From the NCBI GenBank assembly GCA_021298195.1, contig JAJTEQ010000001.1:38110-102109 (forward strand): a DNA stretch of 64,000 nucleotides. The letters run 5' to 3'. This DNA is from Ilumatobacteraceae bacterium. Its GTDB lineage: Bacteria > Actinomycetota > Acidimicrobiia > Acidimicrobiales > Ilumatobacteraceae. The notes beneath the pieces were generated by a model. The model saw nothing but the letters and a program-made list of their open reading frames with translations, made no database searches and was not told the origin of the DNA. The position numbers and the translations under genes were made by a program. Shown here one piece after another: positions 1 through 8,990 of the stretch (positions are counted from its first letter, which is position 1; each line of letters starts with the position of its first letter).

Positions 1-467
1 GCCTCCGGGACACGGGTCACCGCCACGGTGACCCACGCCAATTCACGGGGCGCATGCGGAGATTGGCTGAGCCTCATGCCCGCTTCGTCGGGCGTACGGT
101 CACGCTTGTAGAGGTTGCATCGGCGACACGCCGCCGCCACGTTCTCCCAGATGTGTTGCCCTCCACGTGATCGAGGCATCACATGATCGATCGAATCGGC
201 CTCGGCTCCGCAGTATTGGCAACGATGGTTGTCGCGGGCGAAGATCGCCCGGCGCGAGAGTGCCGTTCGCCGGTGGTACGGAACCTTCACCATGTAGAGC
301 AGCCGGATCACGAGGGGATTCGGGACCGCCAAACTCTCGGAGCGAATGAGGGTTCCGTCGTGTTCGACGACCTCGGCCTTGTCGTCGAGGACGAGGCACG
401 CGGCGCGACGAGCCGGAACGACGCTCAGCGGCTCGTACGACGCGTTGAGTACGAGCGCGCTACGCAT
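1..467 (-). CDS. HNH endonuclease, 3' end beyond the window
   Basis: This is an HNH-family nuclease of the small actinobacterial type. It starts at an ATG at 467 and stays open to the left edge, so about 155 residues are visible and the C-terminus is missing. Visible motifs are CQYCG (Cys 83 and 86), DHVMP with the catalytic-type His 95, Asn 109, and CRRCN (Cys 114 and 117). This is the two-CxxC zinc-stabilised version of the fold. The N-terminal 60 residues match the conserved arm typical of the family (LVLNASYEPL). It lies 30 bp downstream of a small conserved gene and the acyl-CoA dehydrogenase. The cellular role of this widespread chromosomal family is not settled; a DNA-processing or repair role is only an inference. 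Confidence 0.9.
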   Translation of the reverse strand, partial: MRSALVLNASYEPLSVVPARRAACLVLDDKAEVVEHDGTLIRSESLAVPNPLVIRLLYMVKVPYHRRTALSRRAIFARDNHRCQYCGAEADSIDHVMPRSRGGQHIWENVAAACRRCNLYKRDRTPDEAGMRLSQSPHAPRELAWVTVAVTRVPE

Positions 468-497
468 GACGGACTCACCGGACCCTTCGCCGGCGAT

Positions 498-764
498 TCA
501 TCGTCCCGCATCCCATCGACGCACCCATCGCAGATATTTCAGCACATCGGACACCGTCGGAAGCGGCGATTCACCGCCGTACTGGGTCTCCATTCGGAAA
601 CGTGCGTAGGAGGAGCTCGGCACGGGCAAGAACGGAGGTCGACGCCACCAGCCTCGTGGTGCCAAACGACGGATCACCGTGACCGACACCGGCCAGTACG
701 ACGGCCGCAGCACGACCGCGATCACCACGCGCACGTACGCCGATGTTCGTGCCAGGACGCTCAT
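498..764 (-). CDS. small conserved protein, hydrophobic N-terminus
   Basis: An 88-residue protein of unknown function. The first 30 residues form a hydrophobic stretch that could be one membrane helix or amphipathic anchor. An Arg/Trp/Pro-rich section follows, then a conserved-looking motif RFRMETQYGG and an ending YLRWVRRWDAGR. I recognise this layout (Pro/Trp middle, RFRM.T.YGG, YLRW near the end) from short actinobacterial proteins, but know no assigned function. The ATG at 764 lies 10 bp after the acyl-CoA dehydrogenase stop and the gene ends 30 bp before the HNH gene, so the three probably form one transcript. No clear ribosome binding site is seen. Confidence 0.7.
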   Translation of the reverse strand: MSVLARTSAYVRVVIAVVLRPSYWPVSVTVIRRLAPRGWWRRPPFLPVPSSSYARFRMETQYGGESPLPTVSDVLKYLRWVRRWDAGR

Positions 765-774
765 GCCGGCCGGA

Positions 775-1995
775 TCATGAGGGTCGGGGCTCCTTGGGCA
801 GACCGAGAACCATCTCGCCGATGATGTTGGACTGAATCTGCGACGAGCCGGCGTAGATGGTCCCGGCTCGGGCGTTCAGGAACGAGCCGACCCAACTGGC
901 GGTCGAGTTCGGAGCCGATCGGTCGTCCGGCTGGAACGAGTTCATCGGTGCACGACCTTCGACCACCATCGACGCGGCACCCAGAATCTCGAGCGAGAGT
1001 TCGGTGACCTCCTTGTGGTACTCGCTCCAGTACCGCTTGAAGATGCCACCGTCAGGTCCGGGATGATGTCCGGCCAGGAACTTCGTGAGCGTGCGCAAGC
1101 CGAGATACCGCATGATCTGGACCTTGGAATACGCCCACGCCAAACGTTGGCGGACACGCGGGTCCTGATCGACGCCACACTCCTTGGCCAACAGCAGGAG
1201 TCGGTCGAGTTCGGCTTGGAAGCGCACCGGCACCGTGGCGGCACCCTCACCACGCTCGTATCCGAGCAACGTCATCGCGACGGCCCAACCGTTGTTCACT
1301 CCGCCGACCACGTTGTCCTTGGGACAAACGGCGTCGGTGTAGAAGACCTCGTTGAACTCGCTCTCGCCACTGATCATCTTGATCGGTCGAACCTCGATTC
1401 CGGGCTGACGCATGTCGACCAGGAGGAACGAGATCCCCTTGTGTTTGGGTGCGTCGGGGTCGGTGCGAACGAGCGTGAAGATGTGGTCGGCCAGATGGCC
1501 CGCCGACGTCCAGATCTTCTGTCCGTTGAGCACCCACTGATCGCCGTCGAGGACACCCTTCAACCCGAGGTTTCCGAGGTCGCTACCGGCGTTGGGTTCG
1601 CTATATCCCTGACACCAGATGTCATCGTTGGCGAGGATCCGCGGCAGGTAGTACTTCTTCTGCTCCTCCGTACCCCATTGCAGCAACGTGTTGCCGAGCA
1701 TGGTGATCCCGAATCCGTCGTTCGGGCCTCCGGTCGGGACACCGGCGCGGGCGAACTCCTCGGCCACGATCACCTGCTCGAGAGCCGACATTCCGCCACC
1801 GCCGTACTCGGCCGGCCAACCGGGCGCGAGATATCCCTCGCGATGCAACGTCGCGCGCCAACTCATCACCCACTCGTGGGTCTCGTCGGCGGCCAGGTGT
1901 CCGATCCCGCGCCAATCGGCGGAGAGGTTCTTCGCGAGGAAGGACTTCACCTTGTTGCGGAACTCTTCGACCTCGGGTTCGTACATCGGACGCAT
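775..1995 (-). CDS. acyl-CoA dehydrogenase family protein
   Basis: A 406-residue FAD-dependent acyl-CoA dehydrogenase, expected to make a trans-2,3 double bond in an acyl-CoA thioester in the cytoplasm. The fold signatures are in order: the N-terminal helical domain with APGWPAEYGG, the flavin/substrate loop GYSEPNAGSDL near residue 132, WTSAGHLADH, and a C-terminal TIYAGSSQIQSNIIGE. In medium-chain enzymes the last motif reads Y-E-G-T with Glu as catalytic base; here that position is Ala, so the base must come from elsewhere, perhaps near GYERGEG. This resembles mycobacterial FadE subunits that work as hetero-oligomers. The start is set by a TAGGTT box six bases upstream of the ATG. Substrate unknown. 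Confidence 0.92.
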   Translation of the reverse strand: MRPMYEPEVEEFRNKVKSFLAKNLSADWRGIGHLAADETHEWVMSWRATLHREGYLAPGWPAEYGGGGMSALEQVIVAEEFARAGVPTGGPNDGFGITMLGNTLLQWGTEEQKKYYLPRILANDDIWCQGYSEPNAGSDLGNLGLKGVLDGDQWVLNGQKIWTSAGHLADHIFTLVRTDPDAPKHKGISFLLVDMRQPGIEVRPIKMISGESEFNEVFYTDAVCPKDNVVGGVNNGWAVAMTLLGYERGEGAATVPVRFQAELDRLLLLAKECGVDQDPRVRQRLAWAYSKVQIMRYLGLRTLTKFLAGHHPGPDGGIFKRYWSEYHKEVTELSLEILGAASMVVEGRAPMNSFQPDDRSAPNSTASWVGSFLNARAGTIYAGSSQIQSNIIGEMVLGLPKEPRPS

Positions 1996-2007
1996 GATGC
2001 GAACCTA
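1996..2007 (-). promoter_or_regulatory. putative leaderless promoter of the acyl-CoA dehydrogenase
   Basis: On the minus strand TAGGTT (2007 to 2002) is followed by six bases and then the ATG at 1995. This TANNNT-N6-start arrangement recurs in the window and would place transcription start at the A of the ATG. The box overlaps the TAG stop of the upstream ROK gene. Confidence 0.5.
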
Positions 2008-2886
2008 GACCAAAACGCGCCACGCCACCGCCGCGGCGCCGATGAGCGCGGACCGATCGCCGAGACCCAGAGGGACGATGTCGAGTCCGCGCGTGAAGCC
2101 GATGCGCGAACGGGCCTCGAACTCGCGGGTCGCCGCCTCGAAGAACGGTGGGCCCCACCCGAGCGCCACGCTTCCGCCCACCACGACCCGTCGGATGTCA
2201 CACATCGCCGCCACCGAGGCCACCGCTTGTCCGAGCAAGCGTCCATTGCGGTCGATCAAACCCGCCGGCGCGTAGGCCGGCGCGCGACCGGTTTCCTGTT
2301 CGACCGCCGTACCCGAGATGAAAGCCTCGAGACAATCGAGTCCTCCGCACCGACACGGGCGACCTTCGTCCCCGACGACGACGTGCCCGATGTGGCCCGC
2401 ATTGCCCGAGCCTCCGTCGACCAGTCGACCCGACGACACCAGGCCGGCACCGACACCCGTTCCGACGACCACCGTCATGAAATCCGAGTGGTCGCTCGCC
2501 GCGCCCAGCCAACCCTCGGCCAACGCCAACGCCTTGGCGTCGTTGTCGACGTGCGTCGCGAGATTCGTGACCTCGGCGATCGATCGCCGCAACGGGAAGT
2601 CCCGCCACGCCGGGATGTGCAACGGCGACGCGAGCTCCCCTCCCGCGCTCATCGGCCCACCGCAGGCCACGCCGCAGGCGACGAGTTCCAATTCCGACGT
2701 GGCCGCCTGCACGCGACGCATCAGCGTCGTCAGCGCACTCCACGGATCACGTTGCGGTGTGGGGATACGGTCGCGTCGCACGATCGTGCCGTCACGCGCC
2801 ACCACCGCGGCGGCCAGTTTCATGCCACCGATGTCGACGGCGAGCACCCCGAGGTTCTCCTGCATGAGGTCACGGTATTCGGGCAT
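2005..2886 (-). CDS. ROK family sugar kinase, glucokinase-like
   Basis: A 293-residue ROK protein expected to phosphorylate a hexose such as glucose with ATP. Visible motifs are the N-terminal phosphate loop LAVDIGGMK, the sugar-binding HVDNDAKALA, the second phosphate loop VVVGTGVGAG, GHIGHVVV with the catalytic-region His, and the ROK zinc motif CRCGGLDCLE. MPEYRDL at 2886 is the longest start before the divergent MoxR gene; an internal ATG at 2865 (MQENLG) sits closer to the conserved core and is equally possible. Neither has a convincing Shine-Dalgarno sequence. A second ROK kinase lies at 17307-18242. Gly-Met-Lys replaces the usual Gly-Thr-Lys in the first loop. Confidence 0.88.
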   Translation of the reverse strand: MPEYRDLMQENLGVLAVDIGGMKLAAAVVARDGTIVRRDRIPTPQRDPWSALTTLMRRVQAATSELELVACGVACGGPMSAGGELASPLHIPAWRDFPLRRSIAEVTNLATHVDNDAKALALAEGWLGAASDHSDFMTVVVGTGVGAGLVSSGRLVDGGSGNAGHIGHVVVGDEGRPCRCGGLDCLEAFISGTAVEQETGRAPAYAPAGLIDRNGRLLGQAVASVAAMCDIRRVVVGGSVALGWGPPFFEAATREFEARSRIGFTRGLDIVPLGLGDRSALIGAAAVAWRVLV

Positions 2887-2918
2887 CGGGCCGCCCGAGG
2901 CGATACGACCCCAGCGTC

Positions 2919-2931
2919 TAGCGTGTCGGGG
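2919..2931 (+). promoter_or_regulatory. putative leaderless promoter of the moxR cluster
   Basis: TAGCGT (2919-2924) lies seven bases before the ATG at 2932, with no Shine-Dalgarno sequence between them. This fits the recurring leaderless arrangement in this window. No matching -35 element is obvious. Confidence 0.45.
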
Positions 2932-3882
2932 ATGACCTCGACCCCCTCCCGATCGTTCGCCGGAATGTTCGACTCGATCGTCGACAACGTGGGCATCGTT
3001 TTGCGCGGGAAGCGATCGGTGATCGAGCTCGCCGTGGTCGGTCTGTTGGCCGATGGACATCTCCTGATCGAGGACGTCCCCGGGGTGGGCAAGACCAGCC
3101 TCGCCAAGGCCCTCGCGACGTCGGTGGACTGCAGTTGGCAACGTATCCAGTTCACCCCCGACCTGTTGCCCTCCGATGTGGTGGGGGCGTCCATGTGGAG
3201 TCGCGAGCGCGAACGCTTCGACTTCCAGCCGGGACCGATCTTCGCCAACATCGTTCTGGCCGACGAGATCAACCGTGCTTCGCCCAAGACCCAAGCGGCG
3301 CTCCTCGAGGCCATGGAGGAGCGGCAAGTCACATCCGACGGAACCACCCGGGCCCTCCCCCGTCCCTTCTTCGTGATCGCCACCCAGAACCCGGTCGAAC
3401 ACGAAGGCACGTATCAACTCCCCGAGAGCCAGCTCGATCGCTTCATCATGCGGGTCTCCATCGGGTATCCCGATCGTCGATCCGAATTCGAAATCCTCGA
3501 CGACACCTCGGTGAGAGAAGTCCGACTCGAGCCGGTCATCGACGCCGAGCAGGTCGTCATGATGATCGACGCCACCGAACAGGTCCGCATGGTGGATTCG
3601 CTGCGCGAGTACATCGTCGACCTGGCACACGCGAGTCGCCGCCATCCCGGACTCACGTTGGGCTTGTCTCCGAGGGCTTCGGTTCAGTTGGCCCGCGCCG
3701 TGAGGGCCTTGGCCGCCGCCCGGGGCCGGGACTACGCCACGCCCGACGACGTGAAGGAACTGGCGGTGCCCGTGTTGGCGCATCGCGTGATGATTCGACA
3801 CGAGGCGGTGGCCCGTGGATTCGGCGCCGCCGACATCATCGGCGAGATTCTCGCCTCGGTCACGGCGCCTTCGGGGCGCTGA
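2932..3882 (+). CDS. MoxR-type AAA+ ATPase
   Basis: A 316-residue AAA+ ATPase of the MoxR family, thought to act as a chaperone that assembles or activates partner proteins. Walker A is DVPGVGKTS near residue 50, Walker B is VLADEINR near residue 110, and sensor-1 is in FVIATQNPVEHEGTYQLPE, all characteristic of MoxR. The C-terminal lid has the usual GLSPRASVQL. It is followed after 2 bp by a DUF58 protein and then a transglutaminase. This MoxR-DUF58-transglutaminase trio is widely conserved, and the members presumably work together at the cell envelope. The true target of the ATPase is unknown. Confidence 0.93.
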   Translation: MTSTPSRSFAGMFDSIVDNVGIVLRGKRSVIELAVVGLLADGHLLIEDVPGVGKTSLAKALATSVDCSWQRIQFTPDLLPSDVVGASMWSRERERFDFQPGPIFANIVLADEINRASPKTQAALLEAMEERQVTSDGTTRALPRPFFVIATQNPVEHEGTYQLPESQLDRFIMRVSIGYPDRRSEFEILDDTSVREVRLEPVIDAEQVVMMIDATEQVRMVDSLREYIVDLAHASRRHPGLTLGLSPRASVQLARAVRALAAARGRDYATPDDVKELAVPVLAHRVMIRHEAVARGFGAADIIGEILASVTAPSGR

Positions 3883-3884
3883 AC

Positions 3885-5024
3885 ATGCCGACCCGCGCGG
3901 CCCAGGCGTCGCTGCTCCTCGGGTCACTGGCGCTGCTCTCGGCACGATTGTTCGGTCTGTCCGAATTGTTCGTTCTCGGCGCCGGAATGATCCTGGCGCC
4001 GCTCCTGGCCGTGGCGATCGTGCGGCGACCCGCAGTGAGACCCGCTGTGCGGTGCTACACCACACCACACCATCCCCGCGAGGGCGATCGGATCCACATC
4101 GACCTCGATGTGGACTCGCCCCGCCGATCACCGGCGTATCTCCTCAGCCAGTTCGTGGACGGACGAGTGGTGGCGCGCACGCACGTACCGTCGCTCGCCG
4201 CGGGCTCGCATCGCCGACTCTCGATCGATCTCGACGCCCGCGAACGCGGCGCGATGGTCATCGGTCCGACCAGGTTCACGCTCGAGGACCCGTTGGCTCT
4301 GGCGCGCCGGATGTTGTTGGTGGATCTGCGACACCGGGTCCTGGTGCATCCCCGGCGGGTCCCCACCCCCGCTCCATCGCTTCGTTCGACCGAGGGGCAC
4401 CTGATCGACGCGTTGCGGCGAGCACGAAGATTGGCCCCGACCGACCGTGACTTTCGCGGGATACGCGAGTACCAACGTGGTGACGACGTCAGGCGCGTGA
4501 ATTGGAAGGCCAGCGCCAAGCGGGACTCACTCCTGGTGAACGAGTACGAGCCCGACGGCAACGTGGTGCTCCAGGTCATCGTCGACGATCACGGCGAACG
4601 TCATCGCGGTCGGACGTTCGACGTCGCCATGCGCATCTCCGCCTCCTTGATCGACATGGTCCCGAGTTCGGACGTTCGAGCGGTGATGTTCATCGGCGAT
4701 TCGGTCACAAACGTCGGCGATCCGCTGGCCGCCCTCGACGCGCTCGCCGTGGCCACCCCCCACGACCGTGCCACGCCGGTGGCGTCGGATTCGCCGGACC
4801 CGACCGCGGTGCTCGCTCGCGTCGTCGTGACCGGACGCGTGGACGCATCGCTCGCGGCGACCCTCGAATCGCTCACTCCCACGTCGGGGGCGGCCGTCGT
4901 GATCGCCGGCGAGCCGATCGACGTGACGGTTCCGCGGGGTTGGCTGTCGGTGTCGTGCCCCAGCCTCGACGACTTCGAACGACGTTGGCCCGACTTCGTG
5001 CGCACGACGGGTCGTGGAAGCTGA
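3885..5024 (+). CDS. DUF58 domain membrane protein
   Basis: A 379-residue protein with two adjacent hydrophobic helices at residues 8-45, an extracytoplasmic-type beta region, and a C-terminal half with the DUF58 signature RDFRGIREYQRGDDVRRVNW. DUF58 folds like a von Willebrand A domain and is usually a partner of MoxR ATPases. The stop TGA is followed by one base and then the ATG of the transglutaminase, so the genes are translationally coupled. The role is not established; an envelope-related or complex-assembly role is inferred from the neighbourhood. Confidence 0.9.
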   Translation: MPTRAAQASLLLGSLALLSARLFGLSELFVLGAGMILAPLLAVAIVRRPAVRPAVRCYTTPHHPREGDRIHIDLDVDSPRRSPAYLLSQFVDGRVVARTHVPSLAAGSHRRLSIDLDARERGAMVIGPTRFTLEDPLALARRMLLVDLRHRVLVHPRRVPTPAPSLRSTEGHLIDALRRARRLAPTDRDFRGIREYQRGDDVRRVNWKASAKRDSLLVNEYEPDGNVVLQVIVDDHGERHRGRTFDVAMRISASLIDMVPSSDVRAVMFIGDSVTNVGDPLAALDALAVATPHDRATPVASDSPDPTAVLARVVVTGRVDASLAATLESLTPTSGAAVVIAGEPIDVTVPRGWLSVSCPSLDDFERRWPDFVRTTGRGS

Positions 5025-5025
5025 C

Positions 5026-7245
5026 ATGACCGTCGAACGGCCGCGCGCAACGACGGGCTCACGTCCCTTCTCCACCGCCGTGCTGGCCACCACCTCGATC
5101 GCGCTCGCGGTCTCGTTCTCGCGCGTCTTCGAGTATTGGGACTACCTCACGCCGTTGGTGGGTGTGGCGGTGCTCGCCCATCTGATCGCATTCCAGATGC
5201 GCCAACGGAGGATTCCGGTCTCGGCTTCGATCCTGCTTCAAGCCGTGTTCGTCTACGTCATCAACGCATGGATGCACGTTCACGAGACCCTCTGGTACGG
5301 CATTCCACTCGGACGAACGTGGGCCGAGATCTCCACCCGCATCGGTGACTCGGCAGCCTTGCTCGGCGACGTGAAGCCGCCCCTCGAGTTCGCCACCGGA
5401 TTCGGATTGGCGGCCGGCCTCTCCGTCGGCATGGCGGCGATCCTGGCCGACGCGTTCGCGTTTCGCGCCGCCGGTCGGGGCGAGGCGTTGGTTCCCTCGG
5501 CCGTGGTCTTCGCCGTGGTCTCCATCGTCGGCGAGGACCGCCATCGATCGCTCGTCACCACCGTCTGGCTGCTCACGGCGATCGTCGCGGTGACCCATCT
5601 GCGACGCCACGACTCCGGCGCGGTTCGTACCTCGGTCGGACAACGAACCCGAGCGTCGGTCGCGATCGTCGCCACAGCGACAGTCGTCGCATTGCTGGCC
5701 GCGGGAGTCGGACCACGAATCCCCGGTGCGGATTCCGAGCCCTTGATCGGACGCGACACGGACCCCGGACGGATGGTCGAGCCCTTGGTCGACGTTCGGG
5801 GTCGACTCGGGGATCGTTCGGACACCGTGCTGTTCACCGTCACCGCTGATCGGCCGTCGTATTGGAAGCTCACCTCACTCGCCGAATTCGACGGTTCGAC
5901 GTGGGGAATCGCCGAGGACGAGCTGGACACGGCGGGTGGCCGATTGGGTGGAGGCTTCGATGCGGGTTCGTCGTGGATGGTGACCCAGACGTTCACCATC
6001 GAGAATCTGCGCGGCAACATGGCACCCGCCGCGTACGAGGCCTCGGAGTTGCGAGCCGCGTCGCGCAGTCTGTACTACGCCCTGGAGTCGGGAACTTTGC
6101 TGGTGAACGGCGACGAACTCGGCACATCGGACTCGTACACCATCGTCTCGGCGGTGAGTGACCCGGCCGCTCCCCTGCTCGACTTCGTCACCTCCTTGAC
6201 CCCGCCGTCGACCAAGTACCTCGAGATTCCCGACAACGAGGAAATGAACGCATTGGGCGATCTGGCCCGCGACATCGTGGACGGAGCGGATTCCGGGTAT
6301 CGAGCCGCCATCGTCCTGCAGAACTACTTTCGGACGACCTTCGAGTACTCGCTCGACGTCCCCGCCCTCGGCGGCGAGCGAGCGCACCTCGACTTCATCG
6401 AACGTCGGGCGGGATACTGCGAGCAGTTCGCCTCGACCTTTGCGGCCATGGCCCGAGCCATCGGCCTGCCCGCTCGGGTGGCGATCGGATTCACGCCGGG
6501 TGTGGACGACGGACGTGGCACGTTCACCGTGCGTAGTCAGCACGCCCACGCGTGGCCGGAAGTCTGGTTCGACGGTTTGGGCTGGTTGATGTTCGAACCG
6601 ACCCCCGGACGAGGTGCACCGGATCGCGGTTACACCGGAGTCGAGCCCCAACAGGACGACTCCCCGCCGATCCCGACCGAGACGACCACGGCTCCGACGA
6701 CCACGACCCCGAACCCGTCCTCCACCATCACGCCGGACACGGTGTCACCGACGACCACTCCCGGGTCGACCGACGTCGACGCTTCGTCGAGTTCCTCGGA
6801 TTCGGGACCCAGCGGTTCGGCGATGATCCTCGTCGCCCTGGTTCTGATGGCGCTCGCGTGGCCCGTCGTGGTGCGCCGGATCGTCTCGCGTGTCGCGCGA
6901 CGTGACACCACTCCTGACGTGCTCGTGCTGTGGCGTCGTCTGCTCGCCGAAGAGGGTTTCACGAGCGGCCGAGATCTCACCCCCGCCGAGATCGCCCGAC
7001 GTCTGAACGCGTCGGCGATCGATCAGTCCGATGATGGTGTCGACACCGACATCGCCGGACGGCTCGCCCGAGCCGTCGAGGAACTTCTCTTCGCCGAACG
7101 GTCTCCGTCGCCGGAGGATTTCGACGAACTCGTCGAGCGGGTCGAGCATCGCATGGCATCGACGCGACCCCGACGCCATCGGATCGCGCGGCACCTTTCA
7201 CCGAACGTCGCCCTCCAATTCGCCGGCCGGCGCGGGACGAAATGA
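5026..7245 (+). CDS. TgpA-type membrane transglutaminase-like protein
   Basis: A 739-residue protein. The N-terminal 200 residues hold about six hydrophobic helices (DUF3488 type). An extracytoplasmic region follows with a transglutaminase core: Cys 465 in GYCEQFASTF, His 508 in QHAHAWPEVWF, and FEPTPG after it. A Pro/Thr linker leads to one membrane helix and a cytoplasmic DUF4129-like tail. The order of domains matches Pseudomonas TgpA. The ATG at 5026 begins one base after the DUF58 stop; an in-frame GTG at 5014 would overlap that gene and is less likely. It probably cross-links or hydrolyses peptides in the envelope, but the substrate is unknown. Confidence 0.9.
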   Translation: MTVERPRATTGSRPFSTAVLATTSIALAVSFSRVFEYWDYLTPLVGVAVLAHLIAFQMRQRRIPVSASILLQAVFVYVINAWMHVHETLWYGIPLGRTWAEISTRIGDSAALLGDVKPPLEFATGFGLAAGLSVGMAAILADAFAFRAAGRGEALVPSAVVFAVVSIVGEDRHRSLVTTVWLLTAIVAVTHLRRHDSGAVRTSVGQRTRASVAIVATATVVALLAAGVGPRIPGADSEPLIGRDTDPGRMVEPLVDVRGRLGDRSDTVLFTVTADRPSYWKLTSLAEFDGSTWGIAEDELDTAGGRLGGGFDAGSSWMVTQTFTIENLRGNMAPAAYEASELRAASRSLYYALESGTLLVNGDELGTSDSYTIVSAVSDPAAPLLDFVTSLTPPSTKYLEIPDNEEMNALGDLARDIVDGADSGYRAAIVLQNYFRTTFEYSLDVPALGGERAHLDFIERRAGYCEQFASTFAAMARAIGLPARVAIGFTPGVDDGRGTFTVRSQHAHAWPEVWFDGLGWLMFEPTPGRGAPDRGYTGVEPQQDDSPPIPTETTTAPTTTTPNPSSTITPDTVSPTTTPGSTDVDASSSSSDSGPSGSAMILVALVLMALAWPVVVRRIVSRVARRDTTPDVLVLWRRLLAEEGFTSGRDLTPAEIARRLNASAIDQSDDGVDTDIAGRLARAVEELLFAERSPSPEDFDELVERVEHRMASTRPRRHRIARHLSPNVALQFAGRRGTK

Positions 7246-7248
7246 TCT

Positions 7249-7315
7249 CCGCTCGCGCGGACTAGCGACGAGGGCCGCTCGCGCGGACTAGCGACGAGGG
7301 CCGCTCGCGCGGACT
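7249..7315. repeat. 26-bp direct tandem repeat, about 2.6 copies
   Basis: The unit beginning CCGCTCGCGCGG occurs perfectly at 7249-7274 and 7275-7300, with the first 15 bases again at 7301-7315. It spans the 3' end of the minus-strand DUF3040 gene and its flank. Each unit carries the codons for a VRASGPRR-stop ending on the minus strand, so the stop used lies in the second copy. Confidence 0.9.
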
Positions 7316-7617
7316 TTGCGAATCGCGCCGGCCACGTCTTGGAGACCGGCCTTGCCCATGGCTCGGGCATTGCGCTCGATCACGCCGAGGAGCGCCAACA
7401 TCACGACGAACACGGCGAAGGCGGCGACGTAGTGGAAGCGCAGGCCCACCACCAGCAGGACCAGGCTGGCCACCAATCCCACGATGGCCCAACGGACGGT
7501 ACGCACCGAATGGGTGTAGAGACCCGACGGTGACACCGCCTGAGCGAACCTTTCGTCGTTCTGCAACTCGGCTTCGATCTGGCGCAAGATGCGCTGTTCG
7601 TCTTCTGACAGGGCCAC
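7288..7617 (-). CDS. DUF3040 membrane protein
   Basis: A 109-residue protein typical of the actinobacterial DUF3040 family. It opens with MALSEDEQRILRQIEAEL, a charged helix that defines the family, followed by two hydrophobic helices at about residues 43-62 and 64-82 and a basic tail. The function is unknown in all actinobacteria I know of. A Shine-Dalgarno-like GAGGTGACC precedes the ATG at 7617. The C-terminal residues VRASGPRR and the stop are encoded by a tandem 26-bp repeat, so the protein end appears to have been reshaped by repeat expansion. The gene converges with the transglutaminase and follows dinB on the same strand. Confidence 0.88.
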   Translation of the reverse strand: MALSEDEQRILRQIEAELQNDERFAQAVSPSGLYTHSVRTVRWAIVGLVASLVLLVVGLRFHYVAAFAVFVVMLALLGVIERNARAMGKAGLQDVAGAIRKVRASGPRR

Positions 7618-7683
7618 GGGTCACCTCCTCGAGTCATTGTCCCAGACCGAGCGACGCTTGGCAACGCACGTCGCGGAGGTATG

Positions 7684-8985
7684 TCACATCGTCTCGGGCT
7701 CGCCCGGTTCGTCGGCCGCGTCGGGCCCCCACGGTCGGGAGCCCGGATTCGGTCCCCGGTCCCGCAACACACTGGCCGGGTTGATCGCATCGCGTCCGAA
7801 ACGATCCCGGATGCGATCGACGGCGGAACTGGCCGGCGACCAATCACGATCGGTGTCGGCCGTGGAACGCCGGCCGTCCTCGTCGGTCAGATCCAGAAGC
7901 GACAGTTGCTCGACCGGCTCCACGAATCCGGACACCCCGACTCCCACCAATCGAACCCCGATGGAAGGGTCGATGACCTCGAGGATCTCGTCGAGGGCCC
8001 TCACCAACGCCGGCGCCGACGACACCGGAGACCCCGGCGTGACCGATCGGGTGATGTTCTCGAAGTTGGCGAAGCGAACCTTCAGGTGAATGGTGCGTGC
8101 CGCCGAACCGTGTCGTCGCAATCGGGTCGCCACGGCGTCGGCCAGACGTACGACCTCGATTCGTATCGACTCGCGATCGGTGATGTCGGCCGCGAACGTC
8201 TCCTCGTGACTGATGGACTTCACGTCCCGCGTCGACTCCACCGGACGATGATCGATGCCGTTGGCGAGTTCGAACAGATGTCGTCCGGCGGACCGGCCGA
8301 CCGCCACCTCGAGCGCGTCACGACCCAGATCCACCAGATCACCCACACGACGAACCCCGATGCGATCCAGTTTCGCGAACGTGACCGGGCCGACGCCCCA
8401 CAGAGCCTGGATCGGGAGAGGATGCAGGAACTCCAGCTCGGTCCCCGGAGCGATCTCGAGAACGCCGGGACCCGGCTGAATCCCCGTCGAGGTGACGACG
8501 GGCTTGGCGCGCTTGGAGGCCAACTTCGCGATGAACTTGGAGGCGGCCACACCCACGCTGCACGGCAGATCGAGTTCGTCGGTGATGCGGTTCCGGATGA
8601 GATGCCCGATGCTCGTCCCGTCACCGAACAGATTCCGCGAACCGGACACGTCGAGGAAAGCCTCGTCGAGAGCGATCGGCTCGATGTGCGGCGTGAAGTC
8701 CGCGAAGATTCCGTGCACCTGACGGCTCACCTCGGCGTACAGCGAGTGGTCACCCGCGAGGAACACCGCGTCGGGACACAATCGACGCGCCTTGGACGAC
8801 GACATGGCCGAGAAGACCCCGTAACGACGAGCCTCGTAGTTCGCCGCCGCCACCACACCTCGCGCCCCGGACCCCCCGACAACCACCGGTCGACCGGCGA
8901 GTTCGGGATGTCGGCGCATCTCCACCGACACGTAGAAGGCGTCCATGTCGACGTGCAGGATGGTGCGAGGTGTCGGGGACGACAT
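7684..8985 (-). CDS. dinB: DNA polymerase IV
   Basis: A 433-residue Y-family translesion polymerase. Catalytic carboxylates are Asp 13 in HVDMDAFYVSVE and the Asp-Glu pair in IALDEAFLDVSG near residue 108. YEARRYGV and the lesion-bypass-family SVGVAASKFIAKLAS are present, followed by a helix-hairpin-helix and the little-finger domain. Near the C-terminus EQLSLLDL looks like a beta-clamp binding motif. I chose the ATG at 8985 (MSSPTPRTIL) because it starts 5 bp after the stop of the upstream glycosyltransferase gene; an extended reading frame to 9042 would overlap that gene. It carries out error-prone synthesis past damaged bases. Confidence 0.94.
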   Translation of the reverse strand: MSSPTPRTILHVDMDAFYVSVEMRRHPELAGRPVVVGGSGARGVVAAANYEARRYGVFSAMSSSKARRLCPDAVFLAGDHSLYAEVSRQVHGIFADFTPHIEPIALDEAFLDVSGSRNLFGDGTSIGHLIRNRITDELDLPCSVGVAASKFIAKLASKRAKPVVTSTGIQPGPGVLEIAPGTELEFLHPLPIQALWGVGPVTFAKLDRIGVRRVGDLVDLGRDALEVAVGRSAGRHLFELANGIDHRPVESTRDVKSISHEETFAADITDRESIRIEVVRLADAVATRLRRHGSAARTIHLKVRFANFENITRSVTPGSPVSSAPALVRALDEILEVIDPSIGVRLVGVGVSGFVEPVEQLSLLDLTDEDGRRSTADTDRDWSPASSAVDRIRDRFGRDAINPASVLRDRGPNPGSRPWGPDAADEPGEPETM

Positions 8986-8990
8986 GTCGT

